A stretch of 64,000 nt of DNA from Jiangella endophytica (GTDB taxonomy: Bacteria > Actinomycetota > Actinomycetes > Jiangellales > Jiangellaceae): positions 62,001-126,000 of the forward strand of contig NZ_QVAI01000020.1 in the NCBI RefSeq assembly GCF_003427025.1. The letters are read 5' to 3'. Made by a program: the position numbers and the translations under genes. Below the pieces are notes generated by a model. That model did not search any database. It worked only from the letters and a program-made list of their open reading frames with translations, and was not told the origin of the DNA. Every line of letters begins with the position of its first letter. The stretch's first letter is position 1. Positions 1 through 8,333 of the stretch are shown one piece after another.

Positions 1-2
1 GC

Positions 3-1400
3 GCCGCCGTCGCCTGGAACGTCGAGGACGCCGGGGCGCCGGCCGCGGCCGCCGCCCGCGACGCGCTGGCCTCGGTGCCGCCGGACTCCGCCGTCGCCGG
101 CCGGGTGCACGCGCACCTCAGCATGTTCCACGACTCGCCGGCCGACGCGATCCCGCACGCCCGGGCCGCGTGCACCCTGCTGGCCGGCGCCACCGGCGAC
201 GACCGCGCTCTGCTCTCCGCGTCGCTGCTGCAGCTGTTCTTCCAGGAGGTGCGCTCCGGCCGGCCGGCCCGCACCGAGCTGCTCGACGACGCGCTGGCGC
301 TGGAGGACGACGGCCCGTCCTGGTTGTCCGGCACCATCCCGGCCATCTGGTGGAAGTCCGTCGACGACCACGGCCGTGCCCGCGACCGCCTCACCACGAT
401 GCTGGGCCGCGCCCAGGCCGTCGGCGACGAGCCGGGGCAGCACGAGGCGCTCATGCACCTGGCCGAGGCGGAGCTGTCGGCCGGCCGGTTCGCTGCGGCG
501 GCCGCGCACATCGCCGCCGCCCGTGACCTGGGCGAACAGCTGGGCACCGGGCTGGTCGGCGAGGCCTGGCTGGCCGCGACGCTCGACGCGCACCGCGGCC
601 GGCTGGCCGAGGCGGCGACGGCGGCCGAGACGGGCCTGCGCCAGGCCGGCGGCGACAGCTGGGCCCGGCGCATCCACCTCGGGCTGGCCGCGTTCGCCGC
701 GCTGTGCGCCGGCCGGTCCGCCGACGCCGTCACGCACTACCGCGACATGTCCGAGCTGTTGCGCGACACCGGGCTGGTGGAGCCGCTGGCGCAGCGGTTC
801 GAACCGGACTGGATCGAGGCCTGCGTGGCGGTCGGCGACCTCGACGGTGCCTCGGCCGTGCTGGACCGGCTGGCCGAGCGGCACGCCCGGCTGCCGCGGC
901 CTTGGACACGCCTCGGCCTGGTCCGCAGCGCCGTCCTGCTCAGCGGCGCGACCGGCGACGGCCTCGACGGCGCGTTGGCCGACCTCGCCGCCGCCCGCGC
1001 GGAGATCGCGCCGGAGACCGTCCCGTTGGACCGCGCCCGCTGCCTGCTCGTCGCGGGCGTCGCACTGCGCCGGGCCAGGCGCCGCCGCGACGCCCGCACC
1101 GCGCTGACCGAAGCGGCGGCCGAGTTCGCCGCACTCGGCGCCGCCGCGTTCGAACGGCGGGCGCGCGACGAGCTGGCCCGCGTCGGGAGCCGCCCGGCCG
1201 CGCCGCTCGCTCTCACACCCACCGAGGAGAGGGTCGCCCGGCTGGCCGCCGCGGGCCGGACCAACCGGCTGATCGCCGACGAGCTGTTCGTCAGCCCGAA
1301 GACCGTCGAGGCCAACCTCGCCCGCGTCTACCGGAAGCTGGGCATCGCCAGCCGCGCCGAACTGGGCGCCGCGATGGCCCGCCGCGTCGTCGAAGGATAG
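3..1400 (+). CDS. LuxR-family transcriptional regulator, 5' truncated by window edge
   Basis: The frame is already open at the first bases of the window, so only the C-terminal part of the protein is visible. Most of it is alanine- and leucine-rich helical sequence of the kind that forms TPR-like repeats in large LuxR (LAL or MalT-like) regulators. The last 65 or so residues form a LuxR-type helix-turn-helix, with the TPTEERVARLAAAGRTN opening and the SPKTVEANLARVYRKLGI recognition region. It is expected to be a DNA-binding activator whose N-terminal ATPase or sensor part lies upstream of this window. The next gene starts 47 bases downstream in the same direction. The family assignment rests on the HTH; any ligand is unknown. 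Confidence 0.85.
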   Translation, partial: AAVAWNVEDAGAPAAAAARDALASVPPDSAVAGRVHAHLSMFHDSPADAIPHARAACTLLAGATGDDRALLSASLLQLFFQEVRSGRPARTELLDDALALEDDGPSWLSGTIPAIWWKSVDDHGRARDRLTTMLGRAQAVGDEPGQHEALMHLAEAELSAGRFAAAAAHIAAARDLGEQLGTGLVGEAWLAATLDAHRGRLAEAATAAETGLRQAGGDSWARRIHLGLAAFAALCAGRSADAVTHYRDMSELLRDTGLVEPLAQRFEPDWIEACVAVGDLDGASAVLDRLAERHARLPRPWTRLGLVRSAVLLSGATGDGLDGALADLAAARAEIAPETVPLDRARCLLVAGVALRRARRRRDARTALTEAAAEFAALGAAAFERRARDELARVGSRPAAPLALTPTEERVARLAAAGRTNRLIADELFVSPKTVEANLARVYRKLGIASRAELGAAMARRVVEG

Positions 1401-1447
1401 GGAAACACCCGATTCCCGCGGGGGTCTCGCTCCCTAACGTCAGTGCC

Positions 1448-1711
1448 GTGAACAGGCGGTTGTACGCCCTGGAGCACTACACGGGCCCCGACGACACGGC
1501 CGAGCCGGTGCCGGCGCTGCCGGAGGACGTCCGGCTGCGGCTGGCGGTCCGGCTGCCCGCCGACGAGGTCGTGCTGGCGCTGGTCGAGGGCCCGGACGAG
1601 CCGACGGTCGTCGCCGCGGCGGCCGCCGCCGGCTGGCGGGTGGACCGGATCGGCCCGGCCGCGTGGCACCCGGTCGCCGACGACACCCTCGCGGAAGGAC
1701 GACGCCCATGA
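1448..1711 (+). CDS. small hypothetical protein
   Basis: An 87-residue protein is read from a GTG at 1448. No family is recognised. It begins NRRLYALEHYTGPDDTAEPV and has an alanine-rich helix near residue 55; it has no signal peptide or membrane segment, so it is probably cytoplasmic. Its TGA overlaps the ATG of the following lipoprotein gene (ATGA), which supports it as a real translated gene coupled to that lipoprotein. An alternative is that the frame is a chance extension, since codon content in this GC-rich DNA gives little discrimination. Confidence 0.55.
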   Translation: MNRRLYALEHYTGPDDTAEPVPALPEDVRLRLAVRLPADEVVLALVEGPDEPTVVAAAAAAGWRVDRIGPAAWHPVADDTLAEGRRP

Positions 1712-2247
1712 GGAACCGACCGATGGCGGCCGCCGTGTCGCTCGTGCTGGTGCTGCTCGCCGGGTGCGGCGACGACGAGCCGATCGCGGCGAGCGACGAC
1801 GCCACCGCCGGCTCGATCTTCACCGACCCGCCGGCCGCACCGCCGCCGGCCCCCGTCGAGACCACTCCGCCGCCCGCGCCGGAGACCGTCGACGCGTGCG
1901 CGCTGCTCACCCAGGCCGAGGCCGAGACGCTGGCCGCCACCCCGCTGGACCCGCCGGTGGCCGGCCTGGCCTCGTGCACGTGGACCGGCCCGGTCACCGG
2001 CCCGACCGCTCAGGTCGAGGTGTACGTCGGCGACGGCGCCCTGAAGATCCTCGACATCGACCGCCAGCTCGGCCACGTGTTCACCGAGCTGCCCGGCATC
2101 GGCGACGAGGCACACCTCGAGGACGGCATGGTCTTCGTCCTCGTCGACGGCACCTGGATCGGCGTCCGCCTGGTCCGGCTCGACGACCCGGCGCTGTTCG
2201 CCGGGCCACTGGAAGAGACCGCCCGCATCGTCGCGGACCGGATCTGA
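1708..2247 (+). CDS. DUF3558-like lipoprotein
   Basis: A 179-residue exported lipoprotein. The start at 1708 is chosen because GGAAGGA sits about 8 bases upstream and the protein then opens with a clean lipoprotein signal ending LLAGC, with the lipidated cysteine at residue 20. A Pro/Ala-rich linker (roughly residues 40-60) follows. The folded part starts with the CALLTQAEAETL motif typical of actinobacterial DUF3558 proteins and contains a further cysteine that could form a disulfide. It should be anchored outside the membrane. Function is unknown; it may form a set with the next two lipoprotein genes. Confidence 0.75.
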   Translation: MRNRPMAAAVSLVLVLLAGCGDDEPIAASDDATAGSIFTDPPAAPPPAPVETTPPPAPETVDACALLTQAEAETLAATPLDPPVAGLASCTWTGPVTGPTAQVEVYVGDGALKILDIDRQLGHVFTELPGIGDEAHLEDGMVFVLVDGTWIGVRLVRLDDPALFAGPLEETARIVADRI

Positions 2248-2272
2248 CCCCGACACCAGAGGAGACCTTCCG

Positions 2273-2782
2273 ATGCGACCCACCGCCCGACTGCTGCTCG
2301 GCCTCGCGCTGCTCGGCGCCCTCACGGCCTGCGGCGGCTCCGACGACGACGGCGAGACGTCCGGCGACGCCGCGCCGGTGGCCGACGACGAGGGCGGCGA
2401 ACTCGCCGTGCTCGGCAACGACGACGTCCCGGACTGCCCGTTCACCGCGGAGCAGGTCTCGGACATCGTCGGCACCCCGCTGGAGGCGGACGGTCCCTGC
2501 TACTTCATCGACGGGGTCGCGATCGTCCAGGCGACCATGTCGTCGCAGGCCGCCGGCAGCGTCACCTACGACTACTCGCGCGAGCAGGCCGGCCAGCGCT
2601 TCGACCGGGTCGCCGACCTCGACCGCGGCGACCTGGGCTACCTGGGCGTGGGCGACGTCGAGGGCGAGGCCGTGCTGATCCAGCCGTCGGGCAGCTACAC
2701 GATCAACGTCAGCAGTCTGGGCGGCGGCGCGGACGGCCTGGAGGCCGCCCTGCAGGCGCTGCTCGACGCGATTCCGTCCTGA
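2273..2782 (+). CDS. DUF3558-like lipoprotein
   Basis: A 169-residue lipoprotein with a signal peptide ending LTAC (Cys20), then an acidic low-complexity linker, then a domain starting PDCPFTAEQVSDIVGTPL. That opening resembles the C-x-L-T-x-x-E start of the DUF3558 fold. The gene begins 25 bases after the previous stop with GGAGACC before the ATG, so the two are probably co-transcribed. Two cysteines in the mature domain (PDCPF and GPCYF) could pair. No enzymatic motif is visible. A strong hairpin follows at 2821-2860. Confidence 0.72.
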   Translation: MRPTARLLLGLALLGALTACGGSDDDGETSGDAAPVADDEGGELAVLGNDDVPDCPFTAEQVSDIVGTPLEADGPCYFIDGVAIVQATMSSQAAGSVTYDYSREQAGQRFDRVADLDRGDLGYLGVGDVEGEAVLIQPSGSYTINVSSLGGGADGLEAALQALLDAIPS

Positions 2783-2820
2783 CGGACATGGTTCGCCGAA
2801 AGCTGTGCGCCGAGGACGTG

Positions 2821-2860
2821 GCCCGCCCGGCTGGGAGGGAGTCCCACCCTACGGGCGGGC
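2821..2860 (+). terminator. hairpin terminator after the DUF3558 lipoprotein genes
   Basis: A perfect 9-bp stem (GCCCGCCCG at 2821-2829 with CGGGCGGGC at 2852-2860) encloses a smaller TGGGA/TCCCA hairpin. There is no U-tract, as is usual in high-GC actinobacteria. It lies between the lipoprotein stop at 2782 and the chosen start at 2893 of the next gene. Confidence 0.6.
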
Positions 2861-2892
2861 ACCGACAGCCGACGCGAACGTCGGCGCGGACG

Positions 2893-4407
2893 ATGGGCCG
2901 CGGGACGCTGGCGGGGCTGCTGGCGCTGGCCCTGTTGACGGCCGCGAGCTGCGGCGGCGGGTCCGGCGAGTCCGGCGCCGCGCCGCCGGGGGAGACCGTC
3001 GCCGAGGTCAACGGGCAGCCGCTGACCGAGGCCGAGCTGCGCTACGGGCAGGCGCCGGTCCCGGACGACGCGGTGACCTACCAGCCCGACGTCGTCCTGC
3101 TGCCGGCCGGCGCCGACGCGGTCGTCTCCGTCACCGCCGACGGCGTCACGTGGACGATCGACGGCGACGCCGAGGGCGCCGACCGGCTCGAGCCCGGCGC
3201 CGTCCTGTTCGCGACGTCGCGCGGCGTCGGCCGGATCGTCGACGTCCGGCCCGCGGGCGACGACCTCGCCGTCACGCTCGCGCCCGTGGAGCTGACCGAG
3301 GTGATCCGCGACGGCACGTTCCGCGGCGACGCGCCGATCGACCTCGGCGGCGCGGCCGCCTACCTCGGTGAGGGCGGGATGTGGGCGGAGGACGCTCCGG
3401 CCGGCGCCGAGCTGGAGCCGGCGCCCGAGCAGACGGCGATCGTCCGCAGCTCCCACGTCCGCTCCCAGGGCGGCGCGCCACCGCGGGTGGAGCAGCCGCG
3501 GCCGGTGGTCGGCGCGCCCAGGCCGGTCAGCACCCGCGGCTTCCGCGTCACCCCGATGTGCTGCCACGGCGGCGTCGGCGCGCACCTCACCTACGACGAC
3601 GGCGGGATCCGGTTCGCCGGCACCGTCACCCTCGTCATGGAGAAGCCGTCGGCGCGGTTCCACCTGGAGATCTCCGGCGGGCGGATCCGGGTGGCCGAAC
3701 TGGCCGTCCACGGAGCCGGCGGCGTGCGGCTGGACCTCACCGCCGCCAGCGCCGTCGGCACCGACCGGCAGCTGGACAAGACGTTCCCGATCCCGATCGA
3801 CTTCAGCGTCCCGGTCGGGCACGTCCTCGGGCTGCCGTTCACGCTGACCGCGCGGCAGGAGATCCAGATCACGACCGCGTTCAGCGCGAAGAACGGCAAC
3901 ATCAGCGCCCGCGGCGAGTACGTCATCGGCGGCGAGCTCGGTTTCGGCTACCGCGGCGGCTCGTGGGGCGTGCACCTGCCGACGGCGCCCGCGATGCGCA
4001 GCAGCCTGCTCGACTCGATCGACGGCATCAACGTCGGCGTGCAGGGGATCGTGCTGGCGTTCAAGACCACGTTCACCATCGGGATCGGCGCCTTCGGCTT
4101 CATGACCGGCCTCAATGCCGGTCTCGTGGTGTCGGCCGGGGTCACGGTCGGCTCCGACCTGGCGGACTTCGCGCCGCTGAAACCGGTGGAGGGAACCAAG
4201 CTGAAATGCCGTGGGGCCACGCTGGCCGTCGACGCCACGTACAGCGTGGGCTACACGGTGCCGGCCTTCGTCGCCTCCGTGATCAACTTCTTCATGAAGC
4301 CACTGGGGGTGCGCCCGATCCAGCGCTCCGGCGGCATCCCGTCGCCGCCGGGCCGGGCGCACATCACCGACCTGAGCCAGTACGAGCCGCGCGGCTGCCG
4401 GGGCTAG
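2893..4407 (+). CDS. hypothetical lipoprotein
   Basis: A 504-residue exported protein of unrecognised family. The ATG at 2893 is preferred over an in-frame ATG at 2788. Only from 2893 does the protein open with a signal peptide (basic start, LAGLLALALLTAAS, Cys20), and the earlier start would run translation through the hairpin at 2821-2860. The mature part is beta-rich with many short Gly/Val strands, a central segment around residues 200-230 with CCHGG, and repeated hydrophobic stretches near the C-terminus (IGAFGFMTGLNAGLVVSAG). The latter could be amphipathic strands rather than membrane helices. The lipobox (TAASC) is imperfect. The gene converges on the next one, sharing a CTAG stop palindrome at 4404-4407. 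Confidence 0.6.
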   Translation: MGRGTLAGLLALALLTAASCGGGSGESGAAPPGETVAEVNGQPLTEAELRYGQAPVPDDAVTYQPDVVLLPAGADAVVSVTADGVTWTIDGDAEGADRLEPGAVLFATSRGVGRIVDVRPAGDDLAVTLAPVELTEVIRDGTFRGDAPIDLGGAAAYLGEGGMWAEDAPAGAELEPAPEQTAIVRSSHVRSQGGAPPRVEQPRPVVGAPRPVSTRGFRVTPMCCHGGVGAHLTYDDGGIRFAGTVTLVMEKPSARFHLEISGGRIRVAELAVHGAGGVRLDLTAASAVGTDRQLDKTFPIPIDFSVPVGHVLGLPFTLTARQEIQITTAFSAKNGNISARGEYVIGGELGFGYRGGSWGVHLPTAPAMRSSLLDSIDGINVGVQGIVLAFKTTFTIGIGAFGFMTGLNAGLVVSAGVTVGSDLADFAPLKPVEGTKLKCRGATLAVDATYSVGYTVPAFVASVINFFMKPLGVRPIQRSGGIPSPPGRAHITDLSQYEPRGCRG

Positions 4408-4766
4408 GGGGTGCCGGTCGCATCCGCGACCGGCGCGCCGCCGTAGCCGATCTCGTTGCCGTCGGGGTCGCGGTAGGTGAGCTTGCGGACGCCGTTGCCG
4501 TACGTCTCACGCAGCGCCGGCTCGATGCCACGCGCCGAGATGCCCTCGACCAGCATGTCGAGGTCGTCGACGAACACCGTGACATGGGTGTGGCCGGCGT
4601 GCTCGGGCGCCTCGTGGACGGCGACGTACCGGTGCTCGGCCAGCTCCCACACCACCTCGGTGTCGTGGGCGCGGAACGTGAACTCCGCGCCGAACAGCCG
4701 CTCGTACCAGGCGGTCGCGGCTGCGAAATCGGTGACCGGGACGACGGGGAACAGGTCCAGGGACAT
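4404..4766 (-). CDS. VOC-family (glyoxalase/bleomycin-resistance-like) protein
   Basis: A 120-residue single vicinal-oxygen-chelate module. It opens SLDLFPVVPVTDFAAATAWYERLFG, has the central HTHVTVFVDDLD strand, and ends with the RKLTYRDPDGNEIGY signature of this superfamily. The ATG at 4766 matches the family's usual start; the frame is open further upstream, but that extension has no homology-like character. VOC proteins dimerise and use paired His/Glu residues to bind a divalent metal; the substrate cannot be read from the sequence. The stop codon overlaps the convergent lipoprotein gene by four bases. Confidence 0.85.
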   Translation of the reverse strand: MSLDLFPVVPVTDFAAATAWYERLFGAEFTFRAHDTEVVWELAEHRYVAVHEAPEHAGHTHVTVFVDDLDMLVEGISARGIEPALRETYGNGVRKLTYRDPDGNEIGYGGAPVADATGTP

Positions 4767-4863
4767 GCCCGCGATGCTAGGGCATGTCTCCCGGGTCCAT
4801 GGCCTGCCGCGCGACGCCCGGGCGGGCACCGCACCGCGTTCTCGCCGCACGCCCTGGCGATCC

Positions 4864-4903
4864 GGCCGTCCGGCGGCGCGCACGCACGCGCCGCCGGACG
4901 GCC
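4864..4903 (-). terminator. strong hairpin terminator after the sugar ABC operon
   Basis: A perfect 17-bp stem (4864-4880 with 4887-4903) and a 6-base loop CACGCA lie just five bases past the permease stop at 4909. It is well placed to end the minus-strand transporter transcript and to block readthrough into the VOC gene. Confidence 0.8.
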
Positions 4904-4908
4904 CGGAG

Positions 4909-6171
4909 TCAACCTCGGCCGCTGCTGGCGCGGGCCCGCCGCGCGATCGCGTCGATCGAGACCGCGAGCAGCAGAACGGCGCCGGTGACGATGTAGCGGA
5001 CCGACGAGTCGACGCCGATGCGGTTGAGACCGCTGGTGATCGCGGTCAGCACCAGGACGCCGAGCAGCGCGGAGTAGGCCGAGCCGCGGCCGCCGAACAG
5101 GCTGGTGCCGCCGATGACCGCCGCCGCGATCGCCGTCAGGTTGACGTCGTTGCTGCCGCTGGCCTGCGACACCGACGTCAGCCGGGCGAGGAACATCAGG
5201 CCACCCGTCGCGGCCAGCGTGCCGGTCAGCGAGAACGCCGAGATGTAGATCCAGTTGACGTTGATGCCGGACCGGCGGGCCGCCTCGACGTTGCCGCCGA
5301 CGGCGTACAGGTGCCGGCCCCAGGTGGACTTGCGCAGCACCAGGTCCAGCAGGACGACCAGCCCGATGAAGAACACCACCGCGTAGCCCCAGCCGCGGTC
5401 GATGTTCAGGTAGTACGTCAGGAAGCCCAGCCCGCCGAGCAGGATCGCCGACTTCACCAGCACCAGCGTCAGCGACTGCGCCGGCAGCCCGGCCGCGGTC
5501 CGCCGCCGGATGCCGATGATGCTGACCAGCGCGTACAGCGCCACGATCGCCGCTACGACGACGTAGGAGACCACCGGGCTGAGGAAGTCCTCGCGGGCGA
5601 ACTGCGCCAGCGCCGACGTCCGCGGCAGGTTGATGGTGCCCTGGTCGCCCAGCACGAGATACTGCACGCCGACGAAGCCGAGCAGGCCGGCCAGCGTGAT
5701 GACGAAGCTCGGCACGCCGATCTTGGTGAAGATCAGTCCGTAGGCGATGCCGATGACCGCACCGGTGCCGGCGCCGGCCAGGATGCCCAGCACCAGCGGC
5801 TGGTCGTTGTTGACCACCATCACCGCGGTGATCGACGCCGCGAGGCCGCTGATCGAGCCGACGGACAGGTCGATCTCGCCGAGCAGCAGCACCAGCACGA
5901 TGCCGACCGCGATGATGCCGTAAGGCACCGCGTTCAGCGTGATGTTCACCAGGTTGCTCGACGACAGGTACGTGACGTCCTGCAGGTAGAAGACCAGGCC
6001 GATCACGAGCAGCCCGATCACCACCGGCAGCAGGCCGAGGTCGCCGTCGCGGATCCGGCGCCGGAACGCGTCGACGGCGCCGCGCAGCCCGGTGTCCTGG
6101 GCGAGCCGCTCGTCGATCAGGTCGGCCCGGGCCGCCGTGTCGTCGGCCTGAGGCGTCCTGGTCCTGCTCAT
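4909..6171 (-). CDS. ABC sugar transporter permease (XylH/RbsC class)
   Basis: A 420-residue inner-membrane permease of the carbohydrate-uptake CUT2 family, which imports monosaccharides such as xylose or ribose. A roughly 45-residue hydrophilic N-terminus is followed by about ten hydrophobic segments. The class-typical GEIDLSVGSISG, GVPSFVITLAGL and GGTSLFGGRGS motifs are all present. The CUT2 permease acts as a dimer with the ATPase encoded just upstream. Its ATG overlaps the ATPase stop (ATGA), so the two are translationally coupled. The closest relative in the window is the permease at 9610-10761, which carries the same three motifs. The transported sugar is not certain; XylH-like length and central loop favour a pentose or related sugar. 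Confidence 0.92.
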   Translation of the reverse strand: MSRTRTPQADDTAARADLIDERLAQDTGLRGAVDAFRRRIRDGDLGLLPVVIGLLVIGLVFYLQDVTYLSSSNLVNITLNAVPYGIIAVGIVLVLLLGEIDLSVGSISGLAASITAVMVVNNDQPLVLGILAGAGTGAVIGIAYGLIFTKIGVPSFVITLAGLLGFVGVQYLVLGDQGTINLPRTSALAQFAREDFLSPVVSYVVVAAIVALYALVSIIGIRRRTAAGLPAQSLTLVLVKSAILLGGLGFLTYYLNIDRGWGYAVVFFIGLVVLLDLVLRKSTWGRHLYAVGGNVEAARRSGINVNWIYISAFSLTGTLAATGGLMFLARLTSVSQASGSNDVNLTAIAAAVIGGTSLFGGRGSAYSALLGVLVLTAITSGLNRIGVDSSVRYIVTGAVLLLAVSIDAIARRARASSGRG

Positions 6172-6989
6172 GACTGCCCCCCTGGTGCCTCGCGGCGGGC
6201 GTTGCGTTCGGCCACGACGTTGTCCGACGCGCCGGTGATGGCGGCGACGAGCTGTTCGGTCGTGACGTCGACGGTGCGGAACTCGGCCTCGTTGCGGCCC
6301 AGCCGCAGCACCACGATGCGGTCAGCGACGGCCTGCACGTCGGCCATGTTGTGGCTGACGAGGATCACACCGAGGCGCTGCTCGCGCAGCCGCTCGACGA
6401 GGTTGAGCACCTCGGCGGTCTGCGCGACGCCCAGGGCGGCGGTCGGCTCGTCCAGCATGACGACCTTGGGGTTGCCGACCAGGCTGCGGGCGATCGCGAC
6501 GGTCTGCCGCTGGCCACCGGAGAGGCTGGCCACCGGGATGCGCACCGTCGGGATCTTCGCGCCCAGCTCGCGCAGCAGCCGCCAGGACTCCTTCTCCATG
6601 GCGACCTCGTCCATCCACGCCTTCGTGCCCAGCTCGCTGCCGAGGAACAGGTTGGCGACGACGTCGAGGTTGTCGCAGAGCGCGAGGTCCTGGAAGACCG
6701 TCGCGATGCCCAGCGACTGCGCGGCGCTCGGGCTGTGGATGTGCACCTGGCGGCCTTCGACCTGCATCGAGCCGGAGTCGGCCTGGTACACGCCCGACAT
6801 GATCTTGACCAGGGTCGACTTGCCCGCGCCGTTGTCGCCGACCAAGGCGACCACCTCGCCGGCGCGGACCTGGAAGTCGACCCCGGCCAGCGCCTGTACG
6901 GCGCCGAAGTGCTTGCCGATCCCGGTGAGCTCCAGGACCGGTTCGGTGGTACTGGCGGGAGACCCGCTCTCGTGTGTGGCGACGCTCAT
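6168..6989 (-). CDS. ABC sugar transporter ATPase, single nucleotide-binding domain
   Basis: A 273-residue ATPase that powers the adjacent permease. Walker A GDNGAGKST (51-59), Q-loop Gln100, signature LSGGQ (156-160), Walker B ending in Asp180-Glu181 and the SHN switch region are all intact. CUT2 ATPases such as XylG or RbsA usually carry two tandem domains (about 500 residues); this one has a single domain, like FrcA, so it must dimerise. The start at 6989 is chosen over the in-frame ATG at 6998 because GAGGAG directly abuts the latter but sits a normal 9 bases from 6989. It follows the binding-protein gene after a 77-base gap containing a stem-loop. Confidence 0.92.
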   Translation of the reverse strand: MSVATHESGSPASTTEPVLELTGIGKHFGAVQALAGVDFQVRAGEVVALVGDNGAGKSTLVKIMSGVYQADSGSMQVEGRQVHIHSPSAAQSLGIATVFQDLALCDNLDVVANLFLGSELGTKAWMDEVAMEKESWRLLRELGAKIPTVRIPVASLSGGQRQTVAIARSLVGNPKVVMLDEPTAALGVAQTAEVLNLVERLREQRLGVILVSHNMADVQAVADRIVVLRLGRNEAEFRTVDVTTEQLVAAITGASDNVVAERNARREAPGGQS

Positions 6990-7010
6990 CGGCACCATCT
7001 CCTCGTCATC

Positions 7011-7049
7011 GAGGGTGGCACGTCGGAGGAGCTCCGGCGCGCCACCCTC
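7011..7049 (-). other. intergenic stem-loop between binding protein and ATPase genes
   Basis: A 9-bp stem, GAGGGTGGC (7011-7019) with GCCACCCTC (7041-7049), has an inner GGAG/CTCC pairing. It lies in the 77-base gap after the binding-protein stop and before the ATPase start. Such a structure commonly stabilises the upstream message or partly terminates transcription, giving excess binding protein over membrane components. Confidence 0.55.
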
Positions 7050-7066
7050 GTCAGGTATTCGAAGGA

Positions 7067-8164
7067 TCAGCTGAGTCCGGCCGCCGTGCAGGCGTCCGCG
7101 TACTCATCGGTGCAGATGTCGTCGACGGTCCAGAAGTCGTCGGCCACGACGGTGTCTCCGACGTTGTCGGCCGTGACCACGATCGGGTCGAGGATCAGCG
7201 ACGGCACGCCCTGGAAGTCGGTGGTGTCGGCGACCTCCTCGCCGTTGACGATCGCGATGGCCATCTCGGCGGCGCCCTCGGCCTCGCCCTTGATCGGCTT
7301 GTAGATCGTCATGTACTGCTCGCCGGCGACGATGCGCTGGATCGCGGCGAGCTCGGCGTCCTGCCCGGTCACCGGCGGCAGCGCGTCGGCCGCCAGACCG
7401 GCACCCGTCAGCGCCGCGATGACGCCGCCGGCCTGGCCGTCGTTGGCGGCGTAGACGCCGGCCAGCGAGGCGGGGTCGATGGTGTCGAGTTGGTCCGTGG
7501 TCCACGCCTGCGCGTTGTCCGGGCTCCAGTCCGGGTTGTCGTACTCGCCGATGACGGTGAGCTCGCTGGCGTCGATGACGCTGTGCGCGCCGGACTTGAA
7601 CTGGGCCGCGTTCGGGTCGTCGGGCGAGCCGTTCAGCATGAGCACGTCGCCCGCACCGCCGACCGCATCGACCAGCGCCTGGCCCTGCAGTTCGCCGACC
7701 TTCTCGTTGTCGAACGAGGTGTAGTAGTCGGCGCCCTCGATGAAGCGGTCGTAGGCGATGACCGGGATCTCGGCGGCCTGGGCGTCGGCGACCAGCGACG
7801 CCGCGGAGGCGCCGTTCACCGGGTCCAGCACCATGACGTCGACGTTCTGCGAGATGGCGGTGTCGACCTGCTCGGCCTGCTTGGTCTCGTCCTGGTCGGC
7901 GTTGAAGTAGTTGATCGTGCAGTCGGGACACAGGTCAGCGACCTTGGCCTCGAACAGCGGGCGGTCGAACGCCTCGTAGCGGGCGGTCGCCGACTCCGGC
8001 AGGAGCAGGGCGATGGTGGCGGCGCTGCCGCTACCGGTGCTGTCGCCGCTCGCGGTCCCGTCGCCGCCGCCACCGTTGTCGTCGTTGGCGCCGCAGGCGG
8101 CGAGTGCGCCGGCCGCCAGGGCGAGGACTGCGAAGACGGCAGCCCGTCGATTGGGCTGATGCAC
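7067..8164 (-). CDS. sugar-binding lipoprotein of ABC importer (XylF-like)
   Basis: A 365-residue periplasmic-binding-protein-1 fold lipoprotein that delivers a sugar to the neighbouring permease. The GTG at 8164 is used because AAAGGAGG lies 8 bases upstream and the protein then begins with a lipoprotein signal (lipobox LAAC, Cys24). A Gly/Ser/Thr-rich linker follows, then the two lobes: IALLLPESATARYE, VDVMVLDPV, AEIPVIAYDR, YAANDGQAGG and TGQDAELAAI are hallmarks of the xylose-binding group. It is strongly similar to the second binding protein at 10758-11843. First gene of the transport operon, 170 bases downstream of the ROK regulator gene. Confidence 0.93.
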   Translation of the reverse strand: MHQPNRRAAVFAVLALAAGALAACGANDDNGGGGDGTASGDSTGSGSAATIALLLPESATARYEAFDRPLFEAKVADLCPDCTINYFNADQDETKQAEQVDTAISQNVDVMVLDPVNGASAASLVADAQAAEIPVIAYDRFIEGADYYTSFDNEKVGELQGQALVDAVGGAGDVLMLNGSPDDPNAAQFKSGAHSVIDASELTVIGEYDNPDWSPDNAQAWTTDQLDTIDPASLAGVYAANDGQAGGVIAALTGAGLAADALPPVTGQDAELAAIQRIVAGEQYMTIYKPIKGEAEGAAEMAIAIVNGEEVADTTDFQGVPSLILDPIVVTADNVGDTVVADDFWTVDDICTDEYADACTAAGLS

Positions 8165-8333
8165 GGTGAAACCCTCCTTTGGGTTCGCGCTGAGCCGGCC
8201 GATCGCGTCGGCCGGGTGTGGAGAGTGTGGAACCGTGCGCGCGTTGCCGTCAAGGCTCAAATACATTACGCGTTTACATCTTGTTTATGCGTTCGCTTTT
8301 CGACCGCAATATGCTGATATGGCTGGTGAGGGG
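8165..8333 (-). promoter_or_regulatory. AT-rich promoter/operator region before the sugar ABC operon
   Basis: This 169-base gap contains the most AT-rich island in the first 20 kb (about 8255-8325). On the minus strand TTGCGG followed 16 bases later by TAAACA is a possible -35/-10 pair. Within the island an imperfect inverted element (TTTACA, three bases, TGTTTA around 8273-8288) could be the operator of the adjacent ROK repressor. The exact boxes are uncertain. Confidence 0.45.

Noticed and set aside
2788-2892. Upstream ATG for the 504-residue lipoprotein
   Set aside because: The extra residues are not signal-like, and the stretch contains a strong hairpin that fits a terminator.
4477-7074. 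A long open frame antisense to the sugar importer genes
   Set aside because: It runs opposite to two confidently identified transporter genes. It has the Arg/Asp/Gln-rich low-complexity composition produced by reading GC-rich genes on the wrong strand, with no domain signatures.
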